A DNA stretch of 23,329 bases from JAZDCJ01 sp036311985 (GTDB lineage Bacteria > Actinomycetota > Actinomycetes > Actinomycetales > Micrococcaceae): assembly GCF_036311985.1 (NCBI RefSeq), contig NZ_JAZDCJ010000034.1. One strand, given 5' to 3'. Shown piece by piece: positions 1 to 7,184 of this stretch. The notes below the pieces were generated by a model. It was not told where the DNA came from, did not search any database, and was given only the letters and a program-made list of their open reading frames with translations. How positions within the stretch are numbered: the first letter of the stretch is position 1; every line of letters starts with the position of its first letter. The translations under genes were made by a program, and so were the position numbers.

Positions 1-63
1 TTCGCCTTATAGGTGGGTCCCGGGGTCGGCCCAAGGGGGGGGGCACCACCCCGGGAGCGCGCG
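1..63. other. Low-complexity window edge
   Basis: This stretch lies downstream of the binding-protein gene and contains a run of nine G residues (35-43). I see no gene in it. Together with the homopolymers at the other end it looks like a contig edge, so the neighbouring transporter genes may be missing because the assembly stops here. Confidence 0.5.
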
Positions 64-1602
64 CTAGCTGGCGGGCGCGTAGTTGTAGAGGGACGGCACG
101 GCCTGCTGGATCTGCTGCTCCACCGTGATGCCCGGACGGTTGAAGTACATCTGGTCGACCCGGAAGAACGGGGCGAACCAGGCCTCTTCGGTGATGTAGC
201 GGCCGAGCTCCTTGGCGGCGGCGTCCGCGTCCTCGCCACCCTGCTGCATGCGGTCGATGAGCGCCTTGGAGGTCTCATCGGTGTAGCCGGTCGGGTTGAA
301 GGCGGCGTTCGGGCCGATGTGGTGGCCGACGGCGATCCAGGGCTCTCCCTGGAAGATGCCGTAGAAGGCGGCGGGGTACTGGCCGGCCAGGACGTTGTTG
401 CGGTAGTCGTTGCCCTGGACGCTGTCCTGCTGGACCGTGATCCCGACCTCGCCGAGCTGCTGGGCGATCGAGGAGAAGATGACCGGGTCGAAGCCGGGCG
501 AGACGGGGAGCGTCAGGCTGAATCCGTCGGCGTAGCCGGCCTCGGCCAGGAGGGACTTGGCCTTCTCCGGGTCGTAGTCGTAGTAGGAGTCCAGCGCCTC
601 GTCGTAGCCCGCGGTGGTCTCGCCGAGGATCTGGCTCGTCACGGTGCCGCGGCCCTGCAGGATGGCCTGGAGCATCGATTCACGGTCGATCGCGTGGTTG
701 ATGGCCTGGCGGACCTTCACGTCACCCAGGGCCTCGACCTGCTCGCCGGCGCGGTCGAACAGGAACAGTCCCTGCCAGTCGACCGGCAGCGTCGTCAGTT
801 CGATGCCGGCGCCCGTGGCCTGCGCCTCGGACTTCGGATCGAGCAGTGCGGCGTCCACCTGGCCCGAGACCAGGGCGTTGAGGCGGGCGGTGGTGTCCTG
901 CATGAACTTGAAGACGACCGTGTCGAACTTCTGCAGCTCGGGGGCCCAGTAGTCCTCGCGCTTCGTGAAGGTGTACTGGGAGCCGGTGACGGTGGAGGCC
1001 TTGTCGATCACGTAGGGGCCGGTGCCGACGGGCTCGGACACGATCTCGTCGGTACCCAGCGCCTCGGGGCTGCCCATGAAGCCGGCGGCGTTGGCCAGGT
1101 AGAACGGGAGCGCCGGGTCGGGTGCGGAGAGGTGGTAGGCGACCGTGTCCTCGTCGACGACCTCGACGGATTCGACGTTGTTCATCGTCGAGGCCTGCGG
1201 GCCGTTGGCCTCCTTGAAGTGCTCCAGGTTCGCCTTGACGGCCTCGGCGTTGAAGGCCGCGCCGTCGCTGAAGGTGACGTCGCTGCGCAGGTTCAGGGTG
1301 AAGACGGTGTTGTCCTCGTTCCACTCCCAATCGGTGGCGAGCATCGGCTCGAGCTCCCCGTCGGGGGCGCGCTTGATGAGCGTGTCGTAGGCCGCCTGGT
1401 ACATCTGGATGTAGTGGCCCACGTGGGCCTGGGCCGGATCCCAGGCGGTCGCGTCCACGACCGTGCCGAGGGTCAGGGTGGTGCTGGCCTGTCCGCCGCC
1501 CGTGGCGCCGGGAGCGGGGGTGCCGCCTCCGCCACAGCCTGCGAGCGCCAGAACGCCCGCGGCTAGTGCGGCCGAGAGGGCGGTGCGTCGACGTAACGTC
1601 AT
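64..1602 (-). CDS. ABC transporter solute-binding lipoprotein, family 5 (peptide/nickel/oligosaccharide type)
   Basis: This 512-residue protein is an extracytoplasmic substrate-binding component of an ABC importer. The N-terminus has a basic start (MTLRRR), a hydrophobic stretch and a lipobox LAGC with Cys23, followed by a Gly/Thr/Pro-rich linker, so it should be a lipid-anchored surface protein. The remainder has the length and pattern of SBP_bac_5 proteins (DppA/OppA/NikA), including a DPAQAH...YQAAYDTL opening and the VRQAINHAIDR segment near the middle. The ATG is preceded by AAGGAG at six bases. The family binds peptides, nickel or oligosaccharides. Because the promoter carries the same operator motif as the uronate genes, I infer a glucuronide or uronic-acid oligosaccharide ligand, but the sequence does not prove it. 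No permease or ATPase is present; these would lie left of the window. Confidence 0.9.
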   Translation of the reverse strand: MTLRRRTALSAALAAGVLALAGCGGGGTPAPGATGGGQASTTLTLGTVVDATAWDPAQAHVGHYIQMYQAAYDTLIKRAPDGELEPMLATDWEWNEDNTVFTLNLRSDVTFSDGAAFNAEAVKANLEHFKEANGPQASTMNNVESVEVVDEDTVAYHLSAPDPALPFYLANAAGFMGSPEALGTDEIVSEPVGTGPYVIDKASTVTGSQYTFTKREDYWAPELQKFDTVVFKFMQDTTARLNALVSGQVDAALLDPKSEAQATGAGIELTTLPVDWQGLFLFDRAGEQVEALGDVKVRQAINHAIDRESMLQAILQGRGTVTSQILGETTAGYDEALDSYYDYDPEKAKSLLAEAGYADGFSLTLPVSPGFDPVIFSSIAQQLGEVGITVQQDSVQGNDYRNNVLAGQYPAAFYGIFQGEPWIAVGHHIGPNAAFNPTGYTDETSKALIDRMQQGGEDADAAAKELGRYITEEAWFAPFFRVDQMYFNRPGITVEQQIQQAVPSLYNYAPAS

Positions 1603-1684
1603 CGTTGTCTCCTTGAGCTGGTGGTCTCCTGTGGCGTTCCGTCACTCCCATGTGAGCTGGGGCGCATCTACAGGCTCACCTTCG

Positions 1685-1713
1685 AAGTTACGTGCGTCAC
1701 AACACCGCGGCAA
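1685..1713 (-). promoter_or_regulatory. Candidate promoter of the ABC binding-protein gene
   Basis: On the minus strand, TTGCCG (1713-1708) and TAACTT (1690-1685) are separated by exactly 17 bases, a good sigma-70-type arrangement about 85 bases before the start codon. The -35 box lies inside the proposed LacI operator, which would explain repression by steric blocking. Confidence 0.5.
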
Positions 1714-1732
1714 TCGGTTGCCAGAAGTTGCC
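1709..1732 (-). promoter_or_regulatory. LacI-type operator, site 1
   Basis: The plus strand reads GGCAA-TCG-GTTGCC-AGA-AGTTGCC: an inverted GGCAA/TTGCC pair with a four-base centre, plus a second direct GTTGCC half-site ten bases (one helical turn) on. The core GTTGCCAnnAGTTGC is shared with the sites at 8622-8645 and 9737-9762. It overlaps the candidate -35 box of the binding-protein gene. Confidence 0.6.
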
Positions 1733-1784
1733 CTCGCCATGACGCCCGACGCGTGACAAGCACCCCATCCCTCCCCAGAAACAA

Positions 1785-1846
1785 CAACACTCTCCAGTCC
1801 TGCGTCGTTCTCAGAGCTGGGAACGACGCAGGAGTGGAGAGTGTTG
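1785..1846 (-). terminator. Long hairpin terminator after the Gfo/Idh gene
   Basis: The arms 1785-1810 and 1821-1846 pair over 26 positions with one mismatch, around a ten-base loop. It lies 24 bases past the stop of the oxidoreductase gene. On the minus strand it is followed by the T-rich stretch GTTGTTTCT, so it fits an intrinsic terminator closing the uronate operon and insulating the binding-protein gene. The stem is longer than most terminators need, so it could also be a dispersed palindromic repeat used as one. Confidence 0.75.
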
Positions 1847-1870
1847 CGGGAAGGGGCGGGTGGGCGGGGG

Positions 1871-2944
1871 CTAGACCCACTCCCCCTCTGCGAGCGCCTG
1901 GGCGTAGACCTGCTTGATGACGCGCAGGGACTTCAGCGCCTCCTCCGGCCCGATCCAGAACGGCTCGCCGCTGCCGTGCCCGTCGTAGAAGTCCCGGATG
2001 AGCGCCGCGTGGGAGGCGCCCCAGTAGCTGCGCCCGGCGCCGAGCGGCGCCGTCTCCCGCACGGTCCGCCCGGGCCCCTCGGCGGGGGCCACGGTGAGCG
2101 CGCCGTCGAGCACCATCCTCCCGGCCTCGCCCTGCACCTCGAGCTGCACGGGGAAGTTCAGGGCCGCGGTGTTGGTGGCGAAGAACGTGCTGCGCACGCC
2201 CCCGTCGTGGAGGAGCGCGATGTCGGCGGTGTCCTCCACCTCGATGTGCCCGTCGAGCGCCCGCCGGCCGACGCCGCCCGCGACCTCGACGGCGTCTCCG
2301 AGCAGCCACAGGAGCAGGTCCAGGGTGTGGATGGACTGGTTCATGAGCACCCCTCCCCCGGATCCGGCCCACGTGCCGCGCCACGGGGCGGCGGCGAAGT
2401 AGGCCGCGTCGCGGAACCAGCGCACGGACCCGCTGGCGCCGAGCACGCGGCCGAGCTCGCCGGCGTCCAGGACGCGGCGCAGCTCGCGCGAGGTGGCGTT
2501 GTAGCGGTTCTGGAAGCAGACGCCGACGCGTCCGGCGGCGCCGCGGGCCGCCTCCGCGATCCGCTCGCCGTCGGCGAGCGTGTGGGCGAGCGGCTTCTCG
2601 ATCAGGACGTCGACCCCGGCCGCGATCGCGTCGAGGGCGGCGTCGACGTGCGCCGCGTGCGGGGTGGCGATGTGTACGACGTCGGGGCGCGCCGTCTCGA
2701 GCATCGTCCGGTGGTCCTCGAACACGCCGTCGGACGGGATGCCCCAGCGCCGCGCCGCCTCCTCGCGCCGGGCCGCGGTGGGCCCGACGACGGCGACGAG
2801 CTCGACGTCGTCCATCGCGGCGAGCGCCTCGAAGTGCACGCTCGCCACGTCCCCGCATCCGATCACGGCCGCGCGCAGGCGCCGCGGGGCGCCGTCCCCC
2901 GGGGCGTCGGAACGGCCCGCGCCGGACAGCGGCCCGCTAGACAA
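1871..2944 (-). CDS. Gfo/Idh/MocA family oxidoreductase
   Basis: NAD(P)-dependent sugar or cyclitol dehydrogenase of the Gfo/Idh/MocA family, 357 residues from the start chosen here. The Rossmann motif AVIGCGDVA lies at about residues 26-34, and the family's EKP signature (IEKPLAH, about 115-121) supplies the likely catalytic lysine. The C-terminal half fits the usual beta-sheet substrate domain (GGGVLMNQSIHTLDLLLWLLG). I chose a TTG start that overlaps the upstream epimerase stop by eight bases, because AGGGGG lies six bases before it; the longer open frame to 3022 runs inside the epimerase gene and has no family similarity. Coupling to a TIM-barrel isomerase is common and suggests oxidation/isomerisation of a sugar acid or glycoside. 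The exact substrate cannot be read from sequence. Confidence 0.85.
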   Translation of the reverse strand: MSSGPLSGAGRSDAPGDGAPRRLRAAVIGCGDVASVHFEALAAMDDVELVAVVGPTAARREEAARRWGIPSDGVFEDHRTMLETARPDVVHIATPHAAHVDAALDAIAAGVDVLIEKPLAHTLADGERIAEAARGAAGRVGVCFQNRYNATSRELRRVLDAGELGRVLGASGSVRWFRDAAYFAAAPWRGTWAGSGGGVLMNQSIHTLDLLLWLLGDAVEVAGGVGRRALDGHIEVEDTADIALLHDGGVRSTFFATNTAALNFPVQLEVQGEAGRMVLDGALTVAPAEGPGRTVRETAPLGAGRSYWGASHAALIRDFYDGHGSGEPFWIGPEEALKSLRVIKQVYAQALAEGEWV

Positions 2945-3791
2945 GGGAGACCCCCTCGCCCTCGGCGATGCGGCGGAACGCGCGGGCGGCCTGGCCGTAG
3001 GCGACCGGGCCGGAGAAGCCACCGAACTCGTGGGCCTGGGCCAGGTGCGGCTCGAGCGAGGCGAAGCCGGAGAAGCCGTCGGCGGCGAGGGCCGCGATGG
3101 TCTCCCGCAGCTCGCCGTCGCCCTCGCCCGAGGGGACGACGGCCCCGGTCTCGGCGATGGCGTCCTTGACCTGGAAGTACTCGAGGTAGGGGCGCAGCAT
3201 CGCGTAGCCGTCGGTGTAGGGGCGCACCCCGACCTGCACGAAGTTCGCGTTGTCCCACGCGACCCGGAGCGCCGGGGAGTCCACGGACTCCATGAGGTCC
3301 AGGACCCGCTCCGGGGTGTCGCCGTAGATGCCCTTCTCGTTCTCGTGGACCAGGACCACGCCGGCGGCCTCGGCCTCCGCGGCGAAGAGCCGCAGCCGCT
3401 CCAGGACGGCGTCGCGGATGTCCTCGGGCCCCTGCCCCTCGGCGGGGTAGAAGGAGAAGATCCGGATGTAGCGGGTCCCGAGGGCCTGCGCGGTCCGGAT
3501 GACGCGGCGCAGCCGCTCGAGCTCGTCGGCGGACGGCGCGGCGGCCGGGACCTTGCCGATCGGCGAGGCGATGGCGGAGACCTTGAGGCCCTGGGCGTCG
3601 AGGACCTCCTTGAGCCGGGCGGTCGTGGCGTCGTCGAACTCGGCGACGTTGACGCCCCAGGCGGAGCGGACCTCGATGTGGGTGGCGCCGAGGGCCAGCA
3701 GCACGGCCGCCTGCAGCGCGGGATCGGGGTCCACCTCGTCGCCGAAGCCGGACAGGGTCCAGGACGGGGCCTGGCTCGTGGGTGCGTTCAT
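2937..3791 (-). CDS. Sugar phosphate isomerase/epimerase (xylose isomerase-like TIM barrel)
   Basis: A 284-residue protein of the AP-endonuclease-2/xylose isomerase-like TIM-barrel family. Typical segments are LSGFGDEVDPD near the N-terminus, LVHENEKGIYGD in the middle, VAWDNANFVQVG and FQVKDA. The Glu, Asp and Lys-Asp in these segments are the expected metal-binding and active-site positions. The ATG at 3791 is chosen because GAAAGG lies about nine bases upstream; a TTG at 3821 is possible but less likely. It starts 107 bases after gntK and is translationally coupled to the Gfo/Idh gene. Family members isomerise or epimerise sugars, keto-sugars or inosose. In this locus it may convert an alternative uronate or a keto-sugar made by the neighbouring dehydrogenase (inference). 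Confidence 0.83.
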   Translation of the reverse strand: MNAPTSQAPSWTLSGFGDEVDPDPALQAAVLLALGATHIEVRSAWGVNVAEFDDATTARLKEVLDAQGLKVSAIASPIGKVPAAAPSADELERLRRVIRTAQALGTRYIRIFSFYPAEGQGPEDIRDAVLERLRLFAAEAEAAGVVLVHENEKGIYGDTPERVLDLMESVDSPALRVAWDNANFVQVGVRPYTDGYAMLRPYLEYFQVKDAIAETGAVVPSGEGDGELRETIAALAADGFSGFASLEPHLAQAHEFGGFSGPVAYGQAARAFRRIAEGEGVSLV

Positions 3792-3898
3792 CGGGTGCAG
3801 CCTTTCGTGCGTCGTTGCCAAGAGCGGCGGGGCCGCTCTCCGGCCCGCATCGGGTGGTGCCCCGGCCCGGGCGGCGTGTGCCGAGCGGGCCGGGAGGA

Positions 3899-4435
3899 CT
3901 AGGTGCCGGCCGGGATCCCGGCGAGCCAGCGGTGCGCCGCCCGGGCCAGTTCGGCGGCGGACTCGGAGATGTCGAAGACCGCCCCGGCCTCGTCCGCGCC
4001 GAGCGGCTCGAGCGTCTCGAGCTGCGAGTCGAGCAGGCTCGGTGGCATGAAATGCCCCGGCCGGGACTGGAGCCGCTGTTCCAGCAGCGCGCGGTCGCCG
4101 TGCAGGTGCACGAACACCGTATCCGGAGCGGCATCGCGGATCAGGTCCCGGTAGGAGCGCTTGAGCGCGGAACAGCCGATGACGAGGGTCTCCCCCGCCG
4201 CGGCCGCCTCACCGAGGACCTGGCCGATCTGGCGCAGCCAGGGTTCCCGGTCGGCGTCGTCCAGCGGCGTCCCGGCGCTCATCTTGGCGATGTTCGCCGG
4301 CGGGTGCAGCGCGTCTCCGTCGTTGAACGCCCCGCCCAGGTGCCCGGCCAGCAGGGCGCCGGCCGTGCTCTTGCCGCAGCCGGAGACGCCCATGACCACC
4401 ACGCGGCGGCCGGGACCGGCCTCGTGCCCGCTCAC
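3899..4435 (-). CDS. gntK: Gluconokinase
   Basis: ATP-dependent phosphorylation of D-gluconate to 6-phosphogluconate in the cytoplasm. The 178-residue length matches GntK/IdnK-type kinases. The Walker A motif GVSGCGKST is at residues 16-24, followed by the family pattern FNDGDALHPPANIAKMSAGTPL, CSALKRSYRD and SRPGHFMP. The GTG start overlaps the manD stop as GTGA, so it is co-translated with the mannonate dehydratase gene. A GntK in a glucuronate operon is not needed for the KDG route itself. It may feed gluconate, or a gluconate-like product of the neighbouring dehydrogenases, into the pentose phosphate pathway. True 2-keto-3-deoxygluconate kinases are of the PfkB family and none is present. 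Confidence 0.92.
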   Translation of the reverse strand: MSGHEAGPGRRVVVMGVSGCGKSTAGALLAGHLGGAFNDGDALHPPANIAKMSAGTPLDDADREPWLRQIGQVLGEAAAAGETLVIGCSALKRSYRDLIRDAAPDTVFVHLHGDRALLEQRLQSRPGHFMPPSLLDSQLETLEPLGADEAGAVFDISESAAELARAAHRWLAGIPAGT

Positions 4436-5661
4436 CAGTCGTGGACCGTTCCGTCGGCCAGGCGGTTGTACGGCAGGTAGGCCTGCTGGTACGGGTACTT
4501 CTGGGCCGCCTCGACATTGAACTCCACGCCGATGCCCGGCGCGTCGCCCGGGTGCAGGTAGCCGTCGGTGAACGTCATGGTCTGGTGGAAGACCTCGTTC
4601 GTGGCCGGCGAGTGCTGCATGTACTCCTGGATGCCGTAGTTGTGGATCGCCAGGCCGACGTGCAGCTGGGCGGCGAAGCCGATCGGCGAGATGTCCGTGG
4701 GCCCGTGGAAGCCGGACTTGATCTGGTACTGCGCGGCGAAGTCCATGACCTTCTTGAGCGGGGAGATCCCGCCGAAGTGGGTGGAGGCGGCGCGCACGTA
4801 GTCGATCAGCTGCTCCTTGATGAGCGTCTGGTAGTCGTACACGGTGTTGAAGACCTCGCCGATGGCGAGCGGGGTGGTGGTGTGCTGGCGGACGAGCCGC
4901 AGGCCCTCCTGGTTCTCGGCCGGGGTGCAGTCCTCGAGCCAGAACAGGTCGTACGGTTCCAGGGCCTTGCCGAGCTTGGCGGCCTGGATGGGGGTCATCC
5001 GGTGGTGGCCGTCGTGCAGGAGCGGGATCTCGGGGCCGAACTCGTTGCGGACCGCCTCGAAGACGGTGGGCAGGTGGCGCAGGTAGGCGCGTGTGTCCCA
5101 GTCCTCCTCGGCGGGGAACGCGCCGCGCCCGGCCGGCTCGTAGTCGTAGCGTTCGCCGGAGGACTGGGCCTGGGCAGCGACGCCGTAGACGGCCTTCACA
5201 CCCGGGATGGCCGTCTGCACGCGGATGGACTTATAGCCCAGCTCCAGGTGCTCGCGGATGGAGTCGAACAGCTGCGGGATGTCCGTGCCGGAGGCGTGGC
5301 CGTAGGCGCGCAGTCCGGTGCGGGAGGCGCCGCCGAGCAGCTGGTAGACGGGCAGGTTCGCGACCTTGCCCTTGATGTCCCACAGGGCCATGTCGACGGC
5401 GGCGATCGCGGCCATGGTGACGGGGCCGCGGCGCCAGTAGGAGGAGCGGTAGAGGAACTGCCAGGTGTCCTCGATGCGGTGCGGGTCCTTGCCGATGAGC
5501 AGCTGGGCGACGTGCTCCTTGAGGTACGCGGCGACGGCGAGCTCGCGGCCGTTCAGGGTCGCGTCGCCGATGCCGACGACGCCCTCGTCGGTTTCGACGC
5601 GCAGGGTGACGAAGTTGCGCGAGGGGCTCGTGACGTAGACCTCGGCCTTGATGATCTTCAT
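4432..5661 (-). CDS. manD: D-mannonate dehydratase, enolase superfamily (ManD/RspA type)
   Basis: Dehydrates D-mannonate to 2-keto-3-deoxy-D-gluconate, Mg2+-dependent. The 409-residue protein aligns by memory end to end with ManD of Novosphingobium: metal ligands D217, E243 and E269 (in LLHDGHH, WLEDCTP and AIGEVFN), Arg147 and Tyr159 on the active-site loop, His219, His319 and the C-terminal Trp409. The ATG has AGAGGAAG about six bases upstream; the very long open frame reaching 7215 is read-through in the wrong frame of uxuB. It sits 44 bases after uxuB and overlaps gntK. Pro321 in FHGPTD occupies the place of Ala314 in the efficient mannonate dehydratases. I recall this proline marking low-efficiency mannonate/gluconate dehydratases, so substrate preference is less certain than the fold. 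Confidence 0.92.
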   Translation of the reverse strand: MKIIKAEVYVTSPSRNFVTLRVETDEGVVGIGDATLNGRELAVAAYLKEHVAQLLIGKDPHRIEDTWQFLYRSSYWRRGPVTMAAIAAVDMALWDIKGKVANLPVYQLLGGASRTGLRAYGHASGTDIPQLFDSIREHLELGYKSIRVQTAIPGVKAVYGVAAQAQSSGERYDYEPAGRGAFPAEEDWDTRAYLRHLPTVFEAVRNEFGPEIPLLHDGHHRMTPIQAAKLGKALEPYDLFWLEDCTPAENQEGLRLVRQHTTTPLAIGEVFNTVYDYQTLIKEQLIDYVRAASTHFGGISPLKKVMDFAAQYQIKSGFHGPTDISPIGFAAQLHVGLAIHNYGIQEYMQHSPATNEVFHQTMTFTDGYLHPGDAPGIGVEFNVEAAQKYPYQQAYLPYNRLADGTVHDW

Positions 5662-5681
5662 GGGGTTCTTCCTCTCGGGGC

Positions 5682-5697
5682 GGCGCGGCGGCGCGCC
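5682..5697 (-). promoter_or_regulatory. Short intercistronic hairpin between uxuB and manD
   Basis: GGCGCG and CGCGCC form a six-base GC stem with a four-base loop in the 44-base gap. No T tract follows. It may shape mRNA processing or relative expression of manD, but chance formation is quite possible in such GC-rich DNA. Confidence 0.2.
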
Positions 5698-5705
5698 GAC
5701 GTGGT

Positions 5706-7184
5706 TCAGCGGGTGAGGGTGCCGCGCAGCGCGTGCACGGCGGAGGCGGTGGCGGGCTCGGAGGCGAGCCCGGAGTCGACGAGGGCGAGGAGGGCGGTGG
5801 TCTGCGCGGGATCGGAGGACGACGCCGGGGCCCCGCCTTCCGCGCCCTGCCCGCCCTGGGCGGCGGCCTCGGCGATGCGGCCCGCGGCCCGATCGTGGAC
5901 GTCCTCGCCGGCGGCGAGCTGGGCGCAGACCTGGTCCATCCAGGCGGCGATTGGGCGCAGCGCGGCGGTTCCGGCGCGGCCGGCCTCCCGCTCGGCCCGG
6001 TAGACGGGGACGGCGCGGGCGGCGAGCTTGAGCGTGCCGTCCATACCGATCTGGGACAAGTGGTGGGCGATCCGCGGGTTCTCGAAGCGCTCCCGCAGGG
6101 CGGCCCGGTAGGCGGGGACGTCGAGCTCGGGGGCCGTCAGGTGCGCGGCGGCGGCGTCCCAGAACTCCTCGACCCAGGCGGACACGGCCGGATCGGCGAG
6201 TGCGTCGGCGACGGTCGCGTGGCCGCGCAGCCGTCCCGCGTAGGCCATGAGCGAGTGGGCGCCGTTGAGCAGCCACAGCTTGCGGCGCTCGAACGCCTCG
6301 AGGTCCTCGACGAACACGGCGCCGGCCTTCTCCCAGGCAGGGCGTCCGGCCGGGAAGTCCCCCGCCAGCACCCAGGAGCTGAAGGGCTCCGTGACCACGG
6401 GGGACACGTCGTCGTACCCCGTGGCCTCCGCGACGGCCGCCCGGTCGGCGTCCGTCGTGCGGGGGGTGATGCGGTCGATCGAGGTGTCCACGAAGGACAC
6501 GTTCTCCTCGATCCAGCCGGCGAGCAGCGGGTCCACGAGCCGGGCCATCCCCAGCAGGGAGGCCTTCGCGGCGGCCCCGTTGCCGGGCAGGTTGTCGCAC
6601 GAGACGACGGCGAGCGGCCAGCCGTCGGCGGCGCGGCGGGCGGCGAGGCCCACCACGAGGCGGCCCGCGACGGTGCGCACCACGCGGCCGTCGAGACCGT
6701 GGGCTCCGAGCGTGAAGCTGCCGCCCTCGTAGTGCGCGGCGAGCGCCGCGGCGTCGGCGGCGACGAGCTCGTCCGCGGCGTCGAGCGCGGGCTCCCCGCC
6801 GGCGGCCAGGCGGTAGCCGGCCTCGGTGACCGTGAGGGTGACGATCGCCGTGTCCGGGTGGGCCAGGAGCGTGGCGAGGGCCTGGAGGTCCGCGCCGTCG
6901 TGCGCCTCGACGATCGAGCCGATGACGCGGCAGCGGTCGCCCTCGGCGGTGCGCTCCACGAGCGTGTAGAGCCCATCCTGGGCGGAGAGCTGCCGGGCGG
7001 CGTCGGCGCTGCGGCCCGTGAAGGCCGCGATGCCCCAGCCGTCGCCGGCCTCCTCGGTGTACCAGGCCTGGTGCGCCCGGTGGAAGGCCCCGAGGCCCAG
7101 GTGCACGATCCGCGCGGCGGGGCGCGTCCCGGCGTCGTACGTCTCGGCATTGAGCGGCCGGACGGCCGCCTCCACGGCGCTCAC
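5706..7184 (-). CDS. uxuB: D-fructuronate reductase (mannitol dehydrogenase family)
   Basis: NADH-dependent long-chain polyol dehydrogenase, 492 residues, expected to reduce D-fructuronate to D-mannonate. The N-terminal nucleotide-binding segment is IVHLGLGAFHRAHQ (residues 26-39). SCDNLPGNG carries Asn198. KLWLLNGAHS supplies Lys302, Asn307 and His310 with the K-N-H spacing of the catalytic residues of mannitol dehydrogenase. The GTG start overlaps the uxaC stop as GTGA, and manD follows, so the position in the pathway favours UxuB over tagaturonate reductase or mannitol dehydrogenase. The C-terminal region has a Gly/Ala/Ser-rich stretch (about residues 445-465) that looks like a flexible insertion. 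Confidence 0.88.
   Translation of the reverse strand: MSAVEAAVRPLNAETYDAGTRPAARIVHLGLGAFHRAHQAWYTEEAGDGWGIAAFTGRSADAARQLSAQDGLYTLVERTAEGDRCRVIGSIVEAHDGADLQALATLLAHPDTAIVTLTVTEAGYRLAAGGEPALDAADELVAADAAALAAHYEGGSFTLGAHGLDGRVVRTVAGRLVVGLAARRAADGWPLAVVSCDNLPGNGAAAKASLLGMARLVDPLLAGWIEENVSFVDTSIDRITPRTTDADRAAVAEATGYDDVSPVVTEPFSSWVLAGDFPAGRPAWEKAGAVFVEDLEAFERRKLWLLNGAHSLMAYAGRLRGHATVADALADPAVSAWVEEFWDAAAAHLTAPELDVPAYRAALRERFENPRIAHHLSQIGMDGTLKLAARAVPVYRAEREAGRAGTAALRPIAAWMDQVCAQLAAGEDVHDRAAGRIAEAAAQGGQGAEGGAPASSSDPAQTTALLALVDSGLASEPATASAVHALRGTLTR

Noticed and set aside
13..1566. A 517-codon plus-strand open frame antisense to the ABC binding protein
   Set aside because: Val/Gly/Arg/Asp-rich translation with no signal or domain, fully opposite a well-supported lipoprotein gene.
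3811..3826. Possible fourth LacI operator before the epimerase gene (GTTGCCAAGAG)
   Set aside because: It has one good half-site with the right spacing to AG, but the second half (CGGC) and the inverted GGCAA are missing. Too weak to call, though the position 22-35 bases before the start is suggestive.
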